A stretch of DNA of 64,000 bases from a bacterium (GTDB lineage Bacteria > Ratteibacteria > UBA8468 > B48-G9 > JAFGKM01). The DNA lies in the NCBI GenBank assembly GCA_023230585.1, contig JALNXB010000005.1, positions 1 through 64,000 of the forward strand, in the 5' to 3' direction. Position 1 is the stretch's first letter, and each line of letters opens with the position of its first letter. The notes under the pieces are model-generated. The model saw only the letters and a program-made list of their open reading frames with translations, searched no databases and had not been told where the DNA came from. The translations under genes were made by a program, and so were the position numbers. Positions 17,224 through 26,143 of the stretch are shown here, in pieces.

Positions 17224-17460
17224 CGAAGGTCAGACCTTCGTTTTCTCTTAGTTGCAAGCCTCTGCAAAGACAACTCCCCCTCCACCTATGCCAAGGCATA
17301 CCTGCCGAAGCTTGTATTTTAGAGTAGGTTGGCTTCGGTGGATAAACCTCGCAAGACAAAATACAAAAGACGGAATGGGGCAAAGACGTAAAGACCCCCT
17401 CACCCTTAATCCCTCTCCCCCAAGGGTAGAGGGCAAAAATGGGGAGTGAGTAGACACCTC
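17224..17460. repeat. Intergenic repeat array R3
   Basis: No gene is supported here. The array contains the inverted repeat CGAAGGTC-N-GACCTTCG type element at 17224-17240 (also at 32149-32165), reverse complements of the 'aggtataccttggcgtaggt' and 'gtttatccaccgaagcc' modules, a 'caaaagacggaatgggg' module shared with R4 (about 32090), and the reverse complement of 'ggtgtctactcactc' near 17443. Module order and orientation differ from R1 and R2. Confidence 0.75.
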
Positions 17461-17476
17461 TTACTTTTTTATCACT

Positions 17477-19756
17477 TTATTTGTACCAATAAGGAGTCTT
17501 TTTAGCCCAACTGCTATTAGGATATCTTTTATGTAACAATTGGAACGCTTCACGGGAATAATCCCCAGTTTTTAAATTCTTCGACCTTGGGTATCTTGTT
17601 GACCTAACCGCAAGGTGTAAAGATTCAGGAACCCTTTTGTTATTGGGATTTTTTTTAGCATACTCTATTACCGCATTAGATAGGTAGTTTGGCGCTATTA
17701 GAGATAAGATTAGTTTATTCTCTTCTTTTGCCTTTTTTATATCTGTTTCAGATAAAAAATCGAGCATATATTTAATTTTAGGGAACCCGTACTTGGATTC
17801 ATTCAACTTACGGAAACCTCCACCTACTCCCAAAATAGGTTTTCCCCACCAATGCCTACGAAAATTATCCATTTCATTCATCTTAATTTTTTCAATTATT
17901 ATCTCGTCTGTGTAAGAATCCAGATGTGTGTTTATTCTAAGGTATTTTAAAATAAAAAATACTGCCTCAAACTTCTTCTCTTCCAAATTCCTACTTTTTA
18001 AAAACCTGTTTAAATCCTTTTTTAATCTTATATCTGTTTCAGATAGTTTTAGAGCAACCTTTTCAGTTGCGGAAATATCATCAAGGAGTACACTTCTTAA
18101 AAAAGTAGCAAAACGTATCTGTTCTCTTATATTTGGAGTAAAAAGGTTGTCGTTTAATGAGACCTCTACCCATCTATTTAAAGGTAAATATATATTAAAG
18201 AAATCTTTTACTTTATTATCAAGCACAACTTCTTGTCCAGGGGCAATTGAGTAGCATGATTCCTCATAATAAACAAGGTGTGTTTTTCTTAAAGAATGAT
18301 TTAAAGCGTCTTCCATATTTGAAGATACCTGAGCTCTCAAGTCCATAAAAGAATCCCATAAAGCCCAATCTTTTTTATCGTTTAAACCTTTTAATAAACT
18401 TTCAAGTTCATTTTTAATTTCTTCTCTATTCTTTTCATATTTTACCTTATATAAAAGAAGGTAATACATTACACTAAAATATGCTGGAGAATCTTCTTTA
18501 ATACGATAGGCAGACTGAATAATTTCTGTTTTGCTGGTATCGTAAGGACGTAGGTGTTTCAAAGCAACAATAAGCCAAGGTAAAGATTTTTCTCTAAGAT
18601 AAACAGACGCTGAGTGTCCTGTCTTTTCTTCATACTCAGTTTGAAAAGATAACAACCATCTGGAAAAATCTCCCCCTCTTCTCATTATAAAATTGGTATC
18701 ATTTTTTTTAAAACGGTTATACAGTTGTGTAAAGTCATATATATTTAACCTTAAATTTTCTGAATAAGAGAGTGCAGAAAGTAGTTCTTTTTCAGTATCA
18801 AGCATTCTTTCATAGGGTGCAATTCTAAAATTTACATACCCAATAAGGTTTTTTGCTGAAGGATGCACAGATTTAAGTGTTTTATCTCTCAAAATATTTT
18901 CAAACTGCCGATTTGCTTTCTTCATCCACTTTTGTTTAACTTTATTTGATTTATTGATAGATGTTCTCCTATCTTTAATATTTTTCAATACCAAATCTCC
19001 TTCAAAATGAGCTCGCCTCAAAAGAGTTCTACCAACGGCGAGGGCAGAATAATCTCTCCAGGGATGTTGTTGATTTTTAGAAATTTCTCTAAAACGTTTT
19101 TCTGCCTCCTCATATTTTCCAGAGTAAAAGCATGCCGCTGCTCTCTGATACTCTCTATCTTGTTTTAAGAGAGGGTTTTTAATGTTCATATCTAAGGTTT
19201 TTTCAAATGGTTCTAAACGACCATCTCCAAAAACAGCGTCCTGACCATCAAGCCATATTTCTATTTCTTCTTTACTATAGATTTTTATACGTTGATTTAA
19301 TGTTTTTGTGGCTGTATAAAAAGCGTCATCACCAATATTATAAAAATAATCAAAAAATGCACCTTGATGCCATTTGTCTATACGAACATCTTTTGTTGTG
19401 ATTTTTTTCCTTGCTTCACGCCATTCCGCTTCAGGTGAAAGAGGTTCAGAGTTAGATAAAGGCTTTTCATTTGACCAGAAACTATAAACCTCAGGTTTTG
19501 GTATCTCTATATTACCAGTAGTTAGACCTTTGTATGCTTGGTATAAAGAAGAGATTTGCCAATTTGGAGATAAAATACCTGGTGAGGTGCCTGAAAAATC
19601 AGATTTATAATAGTGTGGTTTATGCACTTCAAATATTCCCTCAGTGTTACTAACAAACGTAGGGAAGTAAGGACCGCACGCTTGCAAAGTTAAGGAAGTG
19701 TGTAGAAAAAGTAAAAAAAAGATTGTTCTCTTGATAAGAAAACTATTTCTTCTCAT
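17477..19756 (-). CDS. Large predicted lipoprotein of unknown function with TPR-like segments
   Basis: This 759-residue protein has a basic N-terminus, a hydrophobic segment (about 10-22) and a lipobox-like LTLQAC with Cys27, followed by GPYFP. It is probably exported and lipid-anchored. A segment around YQRAAACFYSGKYEEAEKRFREI (two short matches to TPR helices) and further helical stretches suggest tetratricopeptide-like folding. No catalytic motif is recognised. Its ATG overlaps the upstream gene's stop by one base (TAATG), so it is translationally coupled to the DUF3142-like gene. A shared function with that protein is likely but unknown. Confidence 0.7.
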   Translation of the reverse strand: MRRNSFLIKRTIFFLLFLHTSLTLQACGPYFPTFVSNTEGIFEVHKPHYYKSDFSGTSPGILSPNWQISSLYQAYKGLTTGNIEIPKPEVYSFWSNEKPLSNSEPLSPEAEWREARKKITTKDVRIDKWHQGAFFDYFYNIGDDAFYTATKTLNQRIKIYSKEEIEIWLDGQDAVFGDGRLEPFEKTLDMNIKNPLLKQDREYQRAAACFYSGKYEEAEKRFREISKNQQHPWRDYSALAVGRTLLRRAHFEGDLVLKNIKDRRTSINKSNKVKQKWMKKANRQFENILRDKTLKSVHPSAKNLIGYVNFRIAPYERMLDTEKELLSALSYSENLRLNIYDFTQLYNRFKKNDTNFIMRRGGDFSRWLLSFQTEYEEKTGHSASVYLREKSLPWLIVALKHLRPYDTSKTEIIQSAYRIKEDSPAYFSVMYYLLLYKVKYEKNREEIKNELESLLKGLNDKKDWALWDSFMDLRAQVSSNMEDALNHSLRKTHLVYYEESCYSIAPGQEVVLDNKVKDFFNIYLPLNRWVEVSLNDNLFTPNIREQIRFATFLRSVLLDDISATEKVALKLSETDIRLKKDLNRFLKSRNLEEKKFEAVFFILKYLRINTHLDSYTDEIIIEKIKMNEMDNFRRHWWGKPILGVGGGFRKLNESKYGFPKIKYMLDFLSETDIKKAKEENKLILSLIAPNYLSNAVIEYAKKNPNNKRVPESLHLAVRSTRYPRSKNLKTGDYSREAFQLLHKRYPNSSWAKKTPYWYK

Positions 19757-20529
19757 TATTTATCTCCGTTTATATGGTTTTCAACTTTTGAAATAATTTC
19801 TTTAAAATTTTCTTCTGTCCAGGGTTTTGAGTTAAAAATACAAAATTTTCTATTTCTAAGATATTTAGCAGGCGGCAAAGGTTCATCTGTGGATATACCA
19901 ACAAATTCTTTAGTAACCTTTGAACCCATAAAAGATTCTCCCACCAACATATTTCTAATAGAAAAATCGTCAACTCCCATCCTAAAAAACATTGGAGTGG
20001 CATATTTTACTGGTAAACTGTCAAGCCAACTGCCCTCATAACTCCAAGAGGCAAGTGCTGTCATTGTTAAAATTTTATAATAAGGAAGATTTTTCTTTAA
20101 AGAAGTAAGAAGTTGTTTATAAAAAACCTGTTCTGAAACTTTAGCATCAAAATCTATCTGACAACCAGAGATTCTTTTATTGTTACATACATTAAGAATG
20201 TTTTTTACCGTCTCTTCAAGTTGGTTAGAAGTAGGTATAAAACTTTGCCTGTTTTCTATTCTAAAAACAGCAATAAGATAAACATCATCTGGAACAATAA
20301 GAGGGTTTCTTCTGGGAGTGAAAGAGGTTATCCCGTTTTTATATAATGTAATACCAGCATAAAAGTTTATCTCAACGTCAGACCCTTCTAAAAAAAGGAG
20401 GTTTTCTGTTCTCTCCCAAGCCCAGATAGCAGTTTTAAAAGTTTCATTTTTTAGGGTAGAAGAATAAAGAAGGTTTGGTTTAAAGAACAATAGCCCGGCA
20501 AAAAGAATTAAAAAATATTTTTTAATCAT
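19756..20529 (-). CDS. DUF3142-like exported protein
   Basis: This 257-residue protein has a signal-like N-terminus MIKKYFLILFAGLLFF and then AIWAWERTENL, FRIENRQSFIP, CQIDFDAKVSEQVFY and ITMTALASWSYEGSWL-type blocks that I associate with the DUF3142 family, a TIM-barrel-like domain of unknown function. The QIDFDA motif is the most characteristic. The frame is open to a TTG at 20577, but ATG 20529 starts directly at the signal peptide and has an AAGGGG ribosome site. It is followed with a one-base overlap by the lipoprotein gene, which suggests the pair acts together in the envelope. Confidence 0.65.
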   Translation of the reverse strand: MIKKYFLILFAGLLFFKPNLLYSSTLKNETFKTAIWAWERTENLLFLEGSDVEINFYAGITLYKNGITSFTPRRNPLIVPDDVYLIAVFRIENRQSFIPTSNQLEETVKNILNVCNNKRISGCQIDFDAKVSEQVFYKQLLTSLKKNLPYYKILTMTALASWSYEGSWLDSLPVKYATPMFFRMGVDDFSIRNMLVGESFMGSKVTKEFVGISTDEPLPPAKYLRNRKFCIFNSKPWTEENFKEIISKVENHINGDK

Positions 20530-20588
20530 TAACCCCTTTAAAATCTTACTTAACAATTTATCATTATACGAAAACAAATAAATTTAAC

Positions 20589-20972
20589 CTAACGGAGGTT
20601 TTCTTTAACGGATAGTGGAAGCCGTTTGGGTTTAAAATCTTTACCGACACAGGCAAGGACAACATCTGCTTCAACAAGAAGTGTTTCCCCTTTAAAGACT
20701 TTTTGTTTGAAATGGATAGTGGAAGCGGTAAAATTTTCTACCTCTGCTGATATGTCTATCTCGTCAAGGTATCTTGCTGGTCTTTTATATTTTATCTCCA
20801 CAGAGATAATCACAAACTGTGTACCTTCTTCTGAGTGTAATCCAACATCTATGTTTTTAGAATAAAAAAACTCGGTTCTTGCGTCTTCAAGAAACTCAAG
20901 ATACCTTCCATAATAAACCACTCCAACTGTGTCTGTGTGGTGATAGTAGACCTTTTTTTTGAGTAGAAACAT
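20589..20972 (-). CDS. YbgC-type acyl-CoA thioesterase (hot-dog fold)
   Basis: This 127-residue 4HBT-family thioesterase has the active-site block YYHHTDTVGVVYYGRYLEFLEDAR near residues 9-32, including the catalytic Asp. KYKRPARYLDEIDI and FKQKVF are standard hot-dog strands. YbgC homologues often sit beside tolQ; here the tol operon is about 16 kb away. The length is normal. It is likely cytoplasmic and acts on acyl-CoA or acyl carrier substrates. Confidence 0.88.
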   Translation of the reverse strand: MFLLKKKVYYHHTDTVGVVYYGRYLEFLEDARTEFFYSKNIDVGLHSEEGTQFVIISVEIKYKRPARYLDEIDISAEVENFTASTIHFKQKVFKGETLLVEADVVLACVGKDFKPKRLPLSVKENLR

Positions 20973-21192
20973 TTTATTTAATGAACCTTTTTGTTGACCT
21001 GCTAATAACCTTCTTCATTATTTTTTAAAATTTTACTTTCTCGTAGTCTTAATGTCAAATAATGTTTAAATAAAAAAGAGATTTATAATGTTAGACAAAA
21101 TAATTATTCTCTTTTGTTGACGAAAATAAATATTAAGTGTAGAATATTATTTTGTTAATCTTGCTCCATTTAAATTAAGTATATATATTATA

Positions 21193-21268
21193 CGGGGCGT
21201 GGCGCAGTCCGGTTTAGCGCGCATGGTTTGGGACCATGAAGTCCTCGGTTCAAATCCGAGCGCCCCGA
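21193..21268 (+). tRNA. tRNA-Pro(TGG)
   Basis: The 7-bp acceptor stem CGGGGCG/CGCCCCG, a D arm, the anticodon stem CATGG/CCATG with loop TTTGGGA (anticodon TGG), and a T arm with GTTCAAAT are visible. The discriminator is A, CCA is not encoded, and a run of T follows. Confidence 0.95.
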
Positions 21269-21283
21269 TTTTTTTTGTTAAGG

Positions 21284-21311
21284 TTGACATTTTTTTAAAA
21301 ACCATTATAAT
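21284..21311 (+). promoter_or_regulatory. Predicted sigma70-type promoter for tRNA-Lys
   Basis: Consensus TTGACA (21284-21289) and consensus TATAAT (21306-21311) are 16 nt apart. The predicted start lies about 12 nt before the tRNA-Lys 5' end. Confidence 0.65.
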
Positions 21312-21329
21312 TTATAGCATACATATTTT

Positions 21330-21402
21330 GGGCCGCTAGCTCATCCGGTAGAGCACCGCCCTTTTAAGGCGGGCGCGACAGGTTCGAGTCCTGTGCGGCC
21401 TA
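21330..21402 (+). tRNA. tRNA-Lys(TTT)
   Basis: The acceptor stem GGGCCGC/GCGGCCT has a G1-U72 wobble. The anticodon stem CCGCC/GGCGG encloses CTTTTAA (anticodon TTT), and the T arm reads ACAGG-TTCGAGT-CCTGT. The discriminator is A and CCA is not encoded. Confidence 0.95.
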
Positions 21403-21450
21403 CTCCCCTTTAGTTCACCTCAAAACAATGCTTTTATAAAAACTAATAAT

Positions 21451-21640
21451 TTGACAAAAAATCTTAATAGAATTATTATAATTTAATGAGAATAATAAAC
21501 AAGAATTACCAAAATTTTTCTGCAAACCTAAAGTCAAGAATCAGAAACCAGTTATCAAGTCGCTTGGATAAACCGCCCTCTTTGTACTACATTGGCTAAA
21601 GTGTTAAGTTACCCAAAATAATCTTTACTTAAGCACTTTT
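21451..21640 (+). promoter_or_regulatory. Candidate promoter and structured leader of the deoxyhypusine-synthase-like gene
   Basis: In the roughly 360-bp gap after tRNA-Lys, TTGACA (21451-21456) and TATTAT (21474-21479) are 17 nt apart. They would give a leader of about 275 nt before ATG 21762. Within it an 11-bp stem with one bulge, AAAGTGTTAAG (21598-21608) and CTTAAGCACTTT (21628-21639), is followed by a TTTTGTTGTT stretch, like a weak attenuator or terminator. No known riboswitch is recognised. Nothing else is seen in the gap. Confidence 0.3.
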
Positions 21641-21761
21641 GTTGTTATAAAAACCACGCAAAAACACCTTGCTTCTCTACCTAAATGTAAATTGAGTTAT
21701 AAGTTTTACAAAAATACAATAACGAATTTGACAGAAGCAGGTAATACACAGGAGGTGAAAT

Positions 21762-22745
21762 ATGAAAAAAAACTTTATACCTATAAAAGAGTTTATCAAA
21801 AACAATTTTAAACATTTTAACTCGGCTGTTCTTGCTGATGCTTCAGAGGCGTATGTGGAACATTTAAATAATGATGGAAAGATGATGATAACCTTAGCTG
21901 GAGCTATGAGTACTGCTGAATTAGGTATTACATTGTCTGAGATGATTAGGAAGGATAAGGTGCACTCAATAACCTGTACAGGCGCCAATCTTGAAGAAGA
22001 TATCTTTAATCTTATTGCTCATAATCATTACGAAAGGATACCTCATTATAGAAATTTAACACCACAAGATGAAGTTGAACTTTTAAATAGAAAACTTAGC
22101 AGGGTAACTGATACTTGTATACCAGAAGACGAAGCTATGAGATGTATTGAACAGCATATCTTAAAATTCTTTTTAAAAGCAGAGAAAGAGAATAAAAGGT
22201 ACTTCCCTTATGAATTTATTTATCAAATCATTGAAAGCGGTGTGTTAAAAAATGACTACCAGATTGATCCAAAAAACTCTTGGGTTATTGCTGCGTGTGA
22301 AAAAAACTTACCTATATTTGTTCCAGGTTGGGAAGATTCCACTTTAGGTAATACCTTTGTGGCTTTTGTAACAAAGGGCGCTATTAAAAACATATCTACT
22401 GTAAAATCTGGTCTTGAAACTATGACTTTTTTAATAGATTGGTACAAAAAAGTTTCAGCAAATCATAAAATGGGGTTTTATCAGATTGGGGGCGGGATAT
22501 CTGGAGATTTTCCTATATGTGTGGTCCCTTTAATAAGGCTTGACCTTGAAGATACTTCATGTAGACTATGGGACTATTTTTGTCAAATTTCAGACAGCAC
22601 AACCTCTTATGGGTCTTATAGTGGTGCCATCCCTAATGAGAAGATAACCTGGGAAAAAATCAGTATTGATACCCCCAGTTTTGTAATAGAAAGCGATGCA
22701 ACTATTGTAGCGCCTCTTATGTTTGCCTACATACTTGCAGAATAA
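21762..22745 (+). CDS. Deoxyhypusine synthase-family protein
   Basis: This 327-residue protein matches the deoxyhypusine synthase family, NAD-dependent enzymes that transfer an aminobutyl group from spermidine to a lysine or another amine. MMITLAGAMSTAELG and TCTGANLEEDIF form the NAD-binding and substrate region. WEDSTLGN, GFYQIGGGISGDFP and SYSGAIPNEKITWEKI follow. The last block aligns with the SGA...WGKI region, and Lys299 corresponds to the catalytic lysine. Bacteria lack eIF5A, and related bacterial enzymes make homospermidine or have unknown acceptors. The start has a strong AGGAGGTGA ribosome site. Its neighbours (tRNA genes upstream, a convergent gene downstream) do not indicate the substrate. 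Confidence 0.85.
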   Translation: MKKNFIPIKEFIKNNFKHFNSAVLADASEAYVEHLNNDGKMMITLAGAMSTAELGITLSEMIRKDKVHSITCTGANLEEDIFNLIAHNHYERIPHYRNLTPQDEVELLNRKLSRVTDTCIPEDEAMRCIEQHILKFFLKAEKENKRYFPYEFIYQIIESGVLKNDYQIDPKNSWVIAACEKNLPIFVPGWEDSTLGNTFVAFVTKGAIKNISTVKSGLETMTFLIDWYKKVSANHKMGFYQIGGGISGDFPICVVPLIRLDLEDTSCRLWDYFCQISDSTTSYGSYSGAIPNEKITWEKISIDTPSFVIESDATIVAPLMFAYILAE

Positions 22746-22774
22746 GGTTTGAGTTGTTCCATTATATCTTTTTA

Positions 22775-24469
22775 TCAAGATGATTTTATGTTTAATTCTA
22801 AAGAACCTTCAAACTCTGGTATATCAACAGATTTTTCTACTATATCTTCGCCGTTTTGAGTAAAAAGATATACTTTTTGTTCCATACAACTTTTCCCTTT
22901 TAAGGTAATTGTAAGTTCTCTATTAGATTCATTGTAAGACGCTTGGCTAATATTAGAAAAAAGACGGTTTTCTGCATATCTTGAGATATGATCATAACTT
23001 GCCATAATGTGTGGAATGCTTCTCAATTTATCTGAGATACCTTTTATTATTAGTTCCCAATCCTGTGGATTTACTTGGGCTATTCTCTGTTCATGGGTAG
23101 CTATACAACCAAAAAAACCTCTATCTATACCCTGCTTAATTCTGTTGAATGCTTTATCTATAGATTTTTCTACGTTGGTGTAAGGACTTTCTTTGTGAAG
23201 AGTTGTGCATCCATACAACATATCTGTATGAGGAACTAAATAGTTCTTACCTTTGGACGTAGAGAGCACATTAAAAAAATGGTTATCTTCTGGAATATAG
23301 CCAAAACAGTAATCCCTATTAGCATACGGAGATAACTTCCAAGAACGTGCGTCAGGGTCAAAATATGATTTACCCACTCTAATACTTGTCATTAAGTATT
23401 TGTGTCCTCTTTCCTTTAGAAAAGGTAAGGAGTTTATCCCTATCTCTGCATAATGAACATTTACTGTTTGAGAGTAGTTTATCCCCCATTTTTTAAATTT
23501 TGTGTCAACTCTTTCAAAATTTCTTTTCAACTCTTCATTTGTAAATTCTTCACCATTATGCTTTAAATATATCGGGCATAAATCTTCGTTATCCATATAA
23601 GCAAAATCAACAAAACCATGAGGTGAAAACTCCACAAGCCCTAACTCTTCTTTCTCTTTAAATCTTTTGGCATCTTCATCTAAAATGTCGTCAATAAAAA
23701 GACCAGCGTTTGGTATAAACCCGTAATCATTTAATATATCGAGCCATTTTAAGCCAGAAAGGGTTTCTTTATATTTCAAAACACGGCTCCCGCCAAAAGA
23801 TATATCGTCTATTCTTCCTGTAACAAATGGAGGCATTATTTTCATTATATAAGGTTTTTTTGCTACCCAAACAATCGAGTCTCTAAAAACTCTATCGAGA
23901 GGACCTGCAAATCCAATATACTCATTCTGCCAAATAAGAGAAGATATAGAAAATAGTATAACCCTACCTGCACCAAAAAACCTGAATGAAGCAGATGGGA
24001 TACCTTCTTCATTAGTTAAAAAAACTGACCAGTCTTCTTTTGCTACATTCGGCAAAGAAGGGACAGGGGTTTCAAGTATAACTTCTTCTTCAACGATACT
24101 ACTAAATGTACTCCCTTCTTTTAACTTTAGAGAAGTTATTTTTGTATCTTTCCCAGGAATAATGTTTAGACTCTTTAAAACAGTTGTGGGATATAAGGAT
24201 AGGTTTCCGTCTAAAGACAAAAGCCCCATACCCTCTGATACAGAATTCAGAATCGCTTGCCACTCTGTACTATCTATGTTTTTACCAATATTCTCTTGGG
24301 CAAAAATTAACAGATGAGCGTCTTTGAGAATTTCAGAAGAAACGCTTGTCTGACTTAGGTCAACTATTTCAAAAAATATACCAAAATGTTTAAGTGCCCT
24401 TAAAACTGAATTTTTAAAACCTTCATACTCAAAAACTTGAGAAGAATCTACTATTACATAAGTCTTCAT
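22775..24469 (-). CDS. Polysaccharide deacetylase-like protein with N-terminal GATase-like region
   Basis: This 564-residue protein has an N-terminal alpha/beta part (about 1-190) containing DAHLLIFAQENIG and GMGLLSLDGN, like ThuA/class I amidotransferase-type folds. A second part from about 215, with GRIDDISFGGSRVL, NAGLFIDDI, FSPHGFVDFAYMD and a later LVPHTDM, resembles NodB-type deacetylase or GH57-like barrels. The Asp pair and His residues could bind metal. No signal peptide is seen. It is the last gene of the 31716-22775 set and has a GGAGG ribosome site. The assignment is structural and tentative; the substrate is probably a carbohydrate. Confidence 0.5.
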   Translation of the reverse strand: MKTYVIVDSSQVFEYEGFKNSVLRALKHFGIFFEIVDLSQTSVSSEILKDAHLLIFAQENIGKNIDSTEWQAILNSVSEGMGLLSLDGNLSLYPTTVLKSLNIIPGKDTKITSLKLKEGSTFSSIVEEEVILETPVPSLPNVAKEDWSVFLTNEEGIPSASFRFFGAGRVILFSISSLIWQNEYIGFAGPLDRVFRDSIVWVAKKPYIMKIMPPFVTGRIDDISFGGSRVLKYKETLSGLKWLDILNDYGFIPNAGLFIDDILDEDAKRFKEKEELGLVEFSPHGFVDFAYMDNEDLCPIYLKHNGEEFTNEELKRNFERVDTKFKKWGINYSQTVNVHYAEIGINSLPFLKERGHKYLMTSIRVGKSYFDPDARSWKLSPYANRDYCFGYIPEDNHFFNVLSTSKGKNYLVPHTDMLYGCTTLHKESPYTNVEKSIDKAFNRIKQGIDRGFFGCIATHEQRIAQVNPQDWELIIKGISDKLRSIPHIMASYDHISRYAENRLFSNISQASYNESNRELTITLKGKSCMEQKVYLFTQNGEDIVEKSVDIPEFEGSLELNIKSS

Positions 24470-24511
24470 AATACCTCCAAAGTATTGTTAAGTTATAAAA
24501 CTATTTTTAAT

Positions 24512-25789
24512 TTATTCTTTACCATATTTTGCCTGCTCTTTTTCCCTATATCCCTCTGCAGCCCATATCTTCTTTGCAAAAACAACACCTTCTTTTGAGG
24601 GCTTAATATCTCCTAAAATGCTTGGAAGCGGATAACCCTCTTTATATCTTGTAGGGTCGGGGTTCCAGTCGTCCTTTGCATATTTTGCTCTTTCGCTTTT
24701 CTTTCTTAAATCAGGAACCTCCAGAGTATTTGAATCGTTCAACGCCGACCGGTATGCCAGAATGCCTGTTATAGACATTGCCACTCCCTTGTAAACATCC
24801 AGATACGGCTGTTCACCGGTCTTTATTGCTTGCGCAAAAAAGTAGTTGGTAAAGAAATCGCCACCTGCATGCCCGTACTTACCAGCGTCTCTTGCGTAAG
24901 ATGGAAATTCGGGTTTATATATTTTCTCAATAGGTTCATCAGGATTCTTGTCAAAAGGTTCCTTTCTTACTCTAAGCATATTACTGTCTCCAACACGCAA
25001 GTTTTCCATTAGCCCTCTGTTACAGTGGATACGTACCCAGTTACCGTGCCCCCTAAGCCCACCGTGTACTGCTTTGACAATTGCTCCGTTATCCATCCTT
25101 GTAATTATGGAACAAGCCATATCTCCTACCCTAACTGTTTTCTTACGGTTCTTATCATAAAAATCATACGGTACCACAAAACCATTAACCTTTACTGGCA
25201 AAGTATCGGTAATAAACATTACAGGACCTAATGAATGCGTGCAATAGTAAGTTGCAGGATGCCAGTTTCTCCAATGGTTCATCCCCGGAGAAATGGAGTT
25301 GGCCGAAGATGCTTTCATAGGGTGTACATATTCGCCTTCACCATAAAGAAATTTCCCCATATCTCCTTTCTGGTAAAGTCTACGCATTTCTTGATTGAAA
25401 ACCATATAAGGATAGTTTTCAGCAAAACTATATATTTTCCCGCTCTTCTCTACTGCTTCAATGAGAGCCACTCCTTCCGCCAACGTAAAACATGCCGATG
25501 TTTCACTCATAACATGTTTATCTGCTTTAAGAGCTTTTATAGCAAAAGGAGCGTGCTGGTGAAAATAGTTCGCCAACACCACAGCATCCATATCGTGTTC
25601 AAGAAATTTATCATAGTCTGTATAGGTTGAAACATTTAGTTCTTTACCCAAACTATTCAATCTTTCTTCCCATATATCACATAAAGCAACAAGTTCCATA
25701 CCAAGGGGTTCAACCGCTCCTCTCGCAAACCCAGCTCCTCTTCCTACACCAACAACCCCTACTCTTATCATTTTTTCTTTTTTTGCCAT
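24512..25789 (-). CDS. Gfo/Idh/MocA-family oxidoreductase
   Basis: This 425-residue NAD(P)-dependent sugar dehydrogenase-like protein starts with the Rossmann motif VGVVGVGRGAGFARG. ALCDIWEERL, AVVLANYFHQHAPFAIKAL and HVMSETSACFTL follow, a variant of the family's EKP motif with no Lys-Pro. The motif change suggests altered chemistry or substrate within the family. AGGAGGA precedes the start. It lies between the DUF4387-like and deacetylase-like genes in the same orientation. Confidence 0.85.
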   Translation of the reverse strand: MAKKEKMIRVGVVGVGRGAGFARGAVEPLGMELVALCDIWEERLNSLGKELNVSTYTDYDKFLEHDMDAVVLANYFHQHAPFAIKALKADKHVMSETSACFTLAEGVALIEAVEKSGKIYSFAENYPYMVFNQEMRRLYQKGDMGKFLYGEGEYVHPMKASSANSISPGMNHWRNWHPATYYCTHSLGPVMFITDTLPVKVNGFVVPYDFYDKNRKKTVRVGDMACSIITRMDNGAIVKAVHGGLRGHGNWVRIHCNRGLMENLRVGDSNMLRVRKEPFDKNPDEPIEKIYKPEFPSYARDAGKYGHAGGDFFTNYFFAQAIKTGEQPYLDVYKGVAMSITGILAYRSALNDSNTLEVPDLRKKSERAKYAKDDWNPDPTRYKEGYPLPSILGDIKPSKEGVVFAKKIWAAEGYREKEQAKYGKE

Positions 25790-25837
25790 TTATCCTCCTG
25801 TAAAGAAAAATTTATATATTTAACATAAGAATATCTT

Positions 25838-26140
25838 TTAAAGAATATTCTCAAGCAGACCTGCTTGCTGTGCTCCGTAAACATCTCTATCGCCTGGAGC
25901 ACCTGAACTAATTTGCCTTGGAAATACCACCTTAACAGCTAGTGCAGCTGAAAAATAGTATATTTTCACGCTATCTTTTTTCAGGCCATAAGATTTAGCA
26001 ATAACAGATTGGTCTATTTGTTTTGTGTTAAGAGCCCTTTCAAAGTCATCTTCTGTGTTAAAGATTATATCTATAGTAATAAAGAATGGTCCTGCGTTTT
26101 TACTCCGAAAAACATCCGCTCTTTCATACAGTTTTTTCAT
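25838..26140 (-). CDS. DUF4387-like small protein, partner of the AtuA-like protein
   Basis: This 100-residue protein contains ADVFRSKNAGPFFITIDIIF and ends SGAPGDRDVYGAQQAGLL, the pattern I know for DUF4387 proteins that accompany AtuA-family proteins. It starts 3 bp after the AtuA-like stop, and its ribosome site AAGGAG lies in the last codons of that gene. The pair is probably a two-subunit enzyme or complex. The function is not established. Confidence 0.75.
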   Translation of the reverse strand: MKKLYERADVFRSKNAGPFFITIDIIFNTEDDFERALNTKQIDQSVIAKSYGLKKDSVKIYYFSAALAVKVVFPRQISSGAPGDRDVYGAQQAGLLENIL

Positions 26141-26143
26141 ATA

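Noticed and set aside
17211..17285. N-terminal extension of the GDPD gene into R3
   Set aside because: The extra residues come from repeat DNA and precede a proper ribosome site with ATG 17210.
21451..21482. TTGACA with consensus TATAAT at 21477-21482 as the leader promoter
   Set aside because: The spacer would be 20 nt. The overlapping TATTAT at 21474-21479 gives 17 nt and was preferred.
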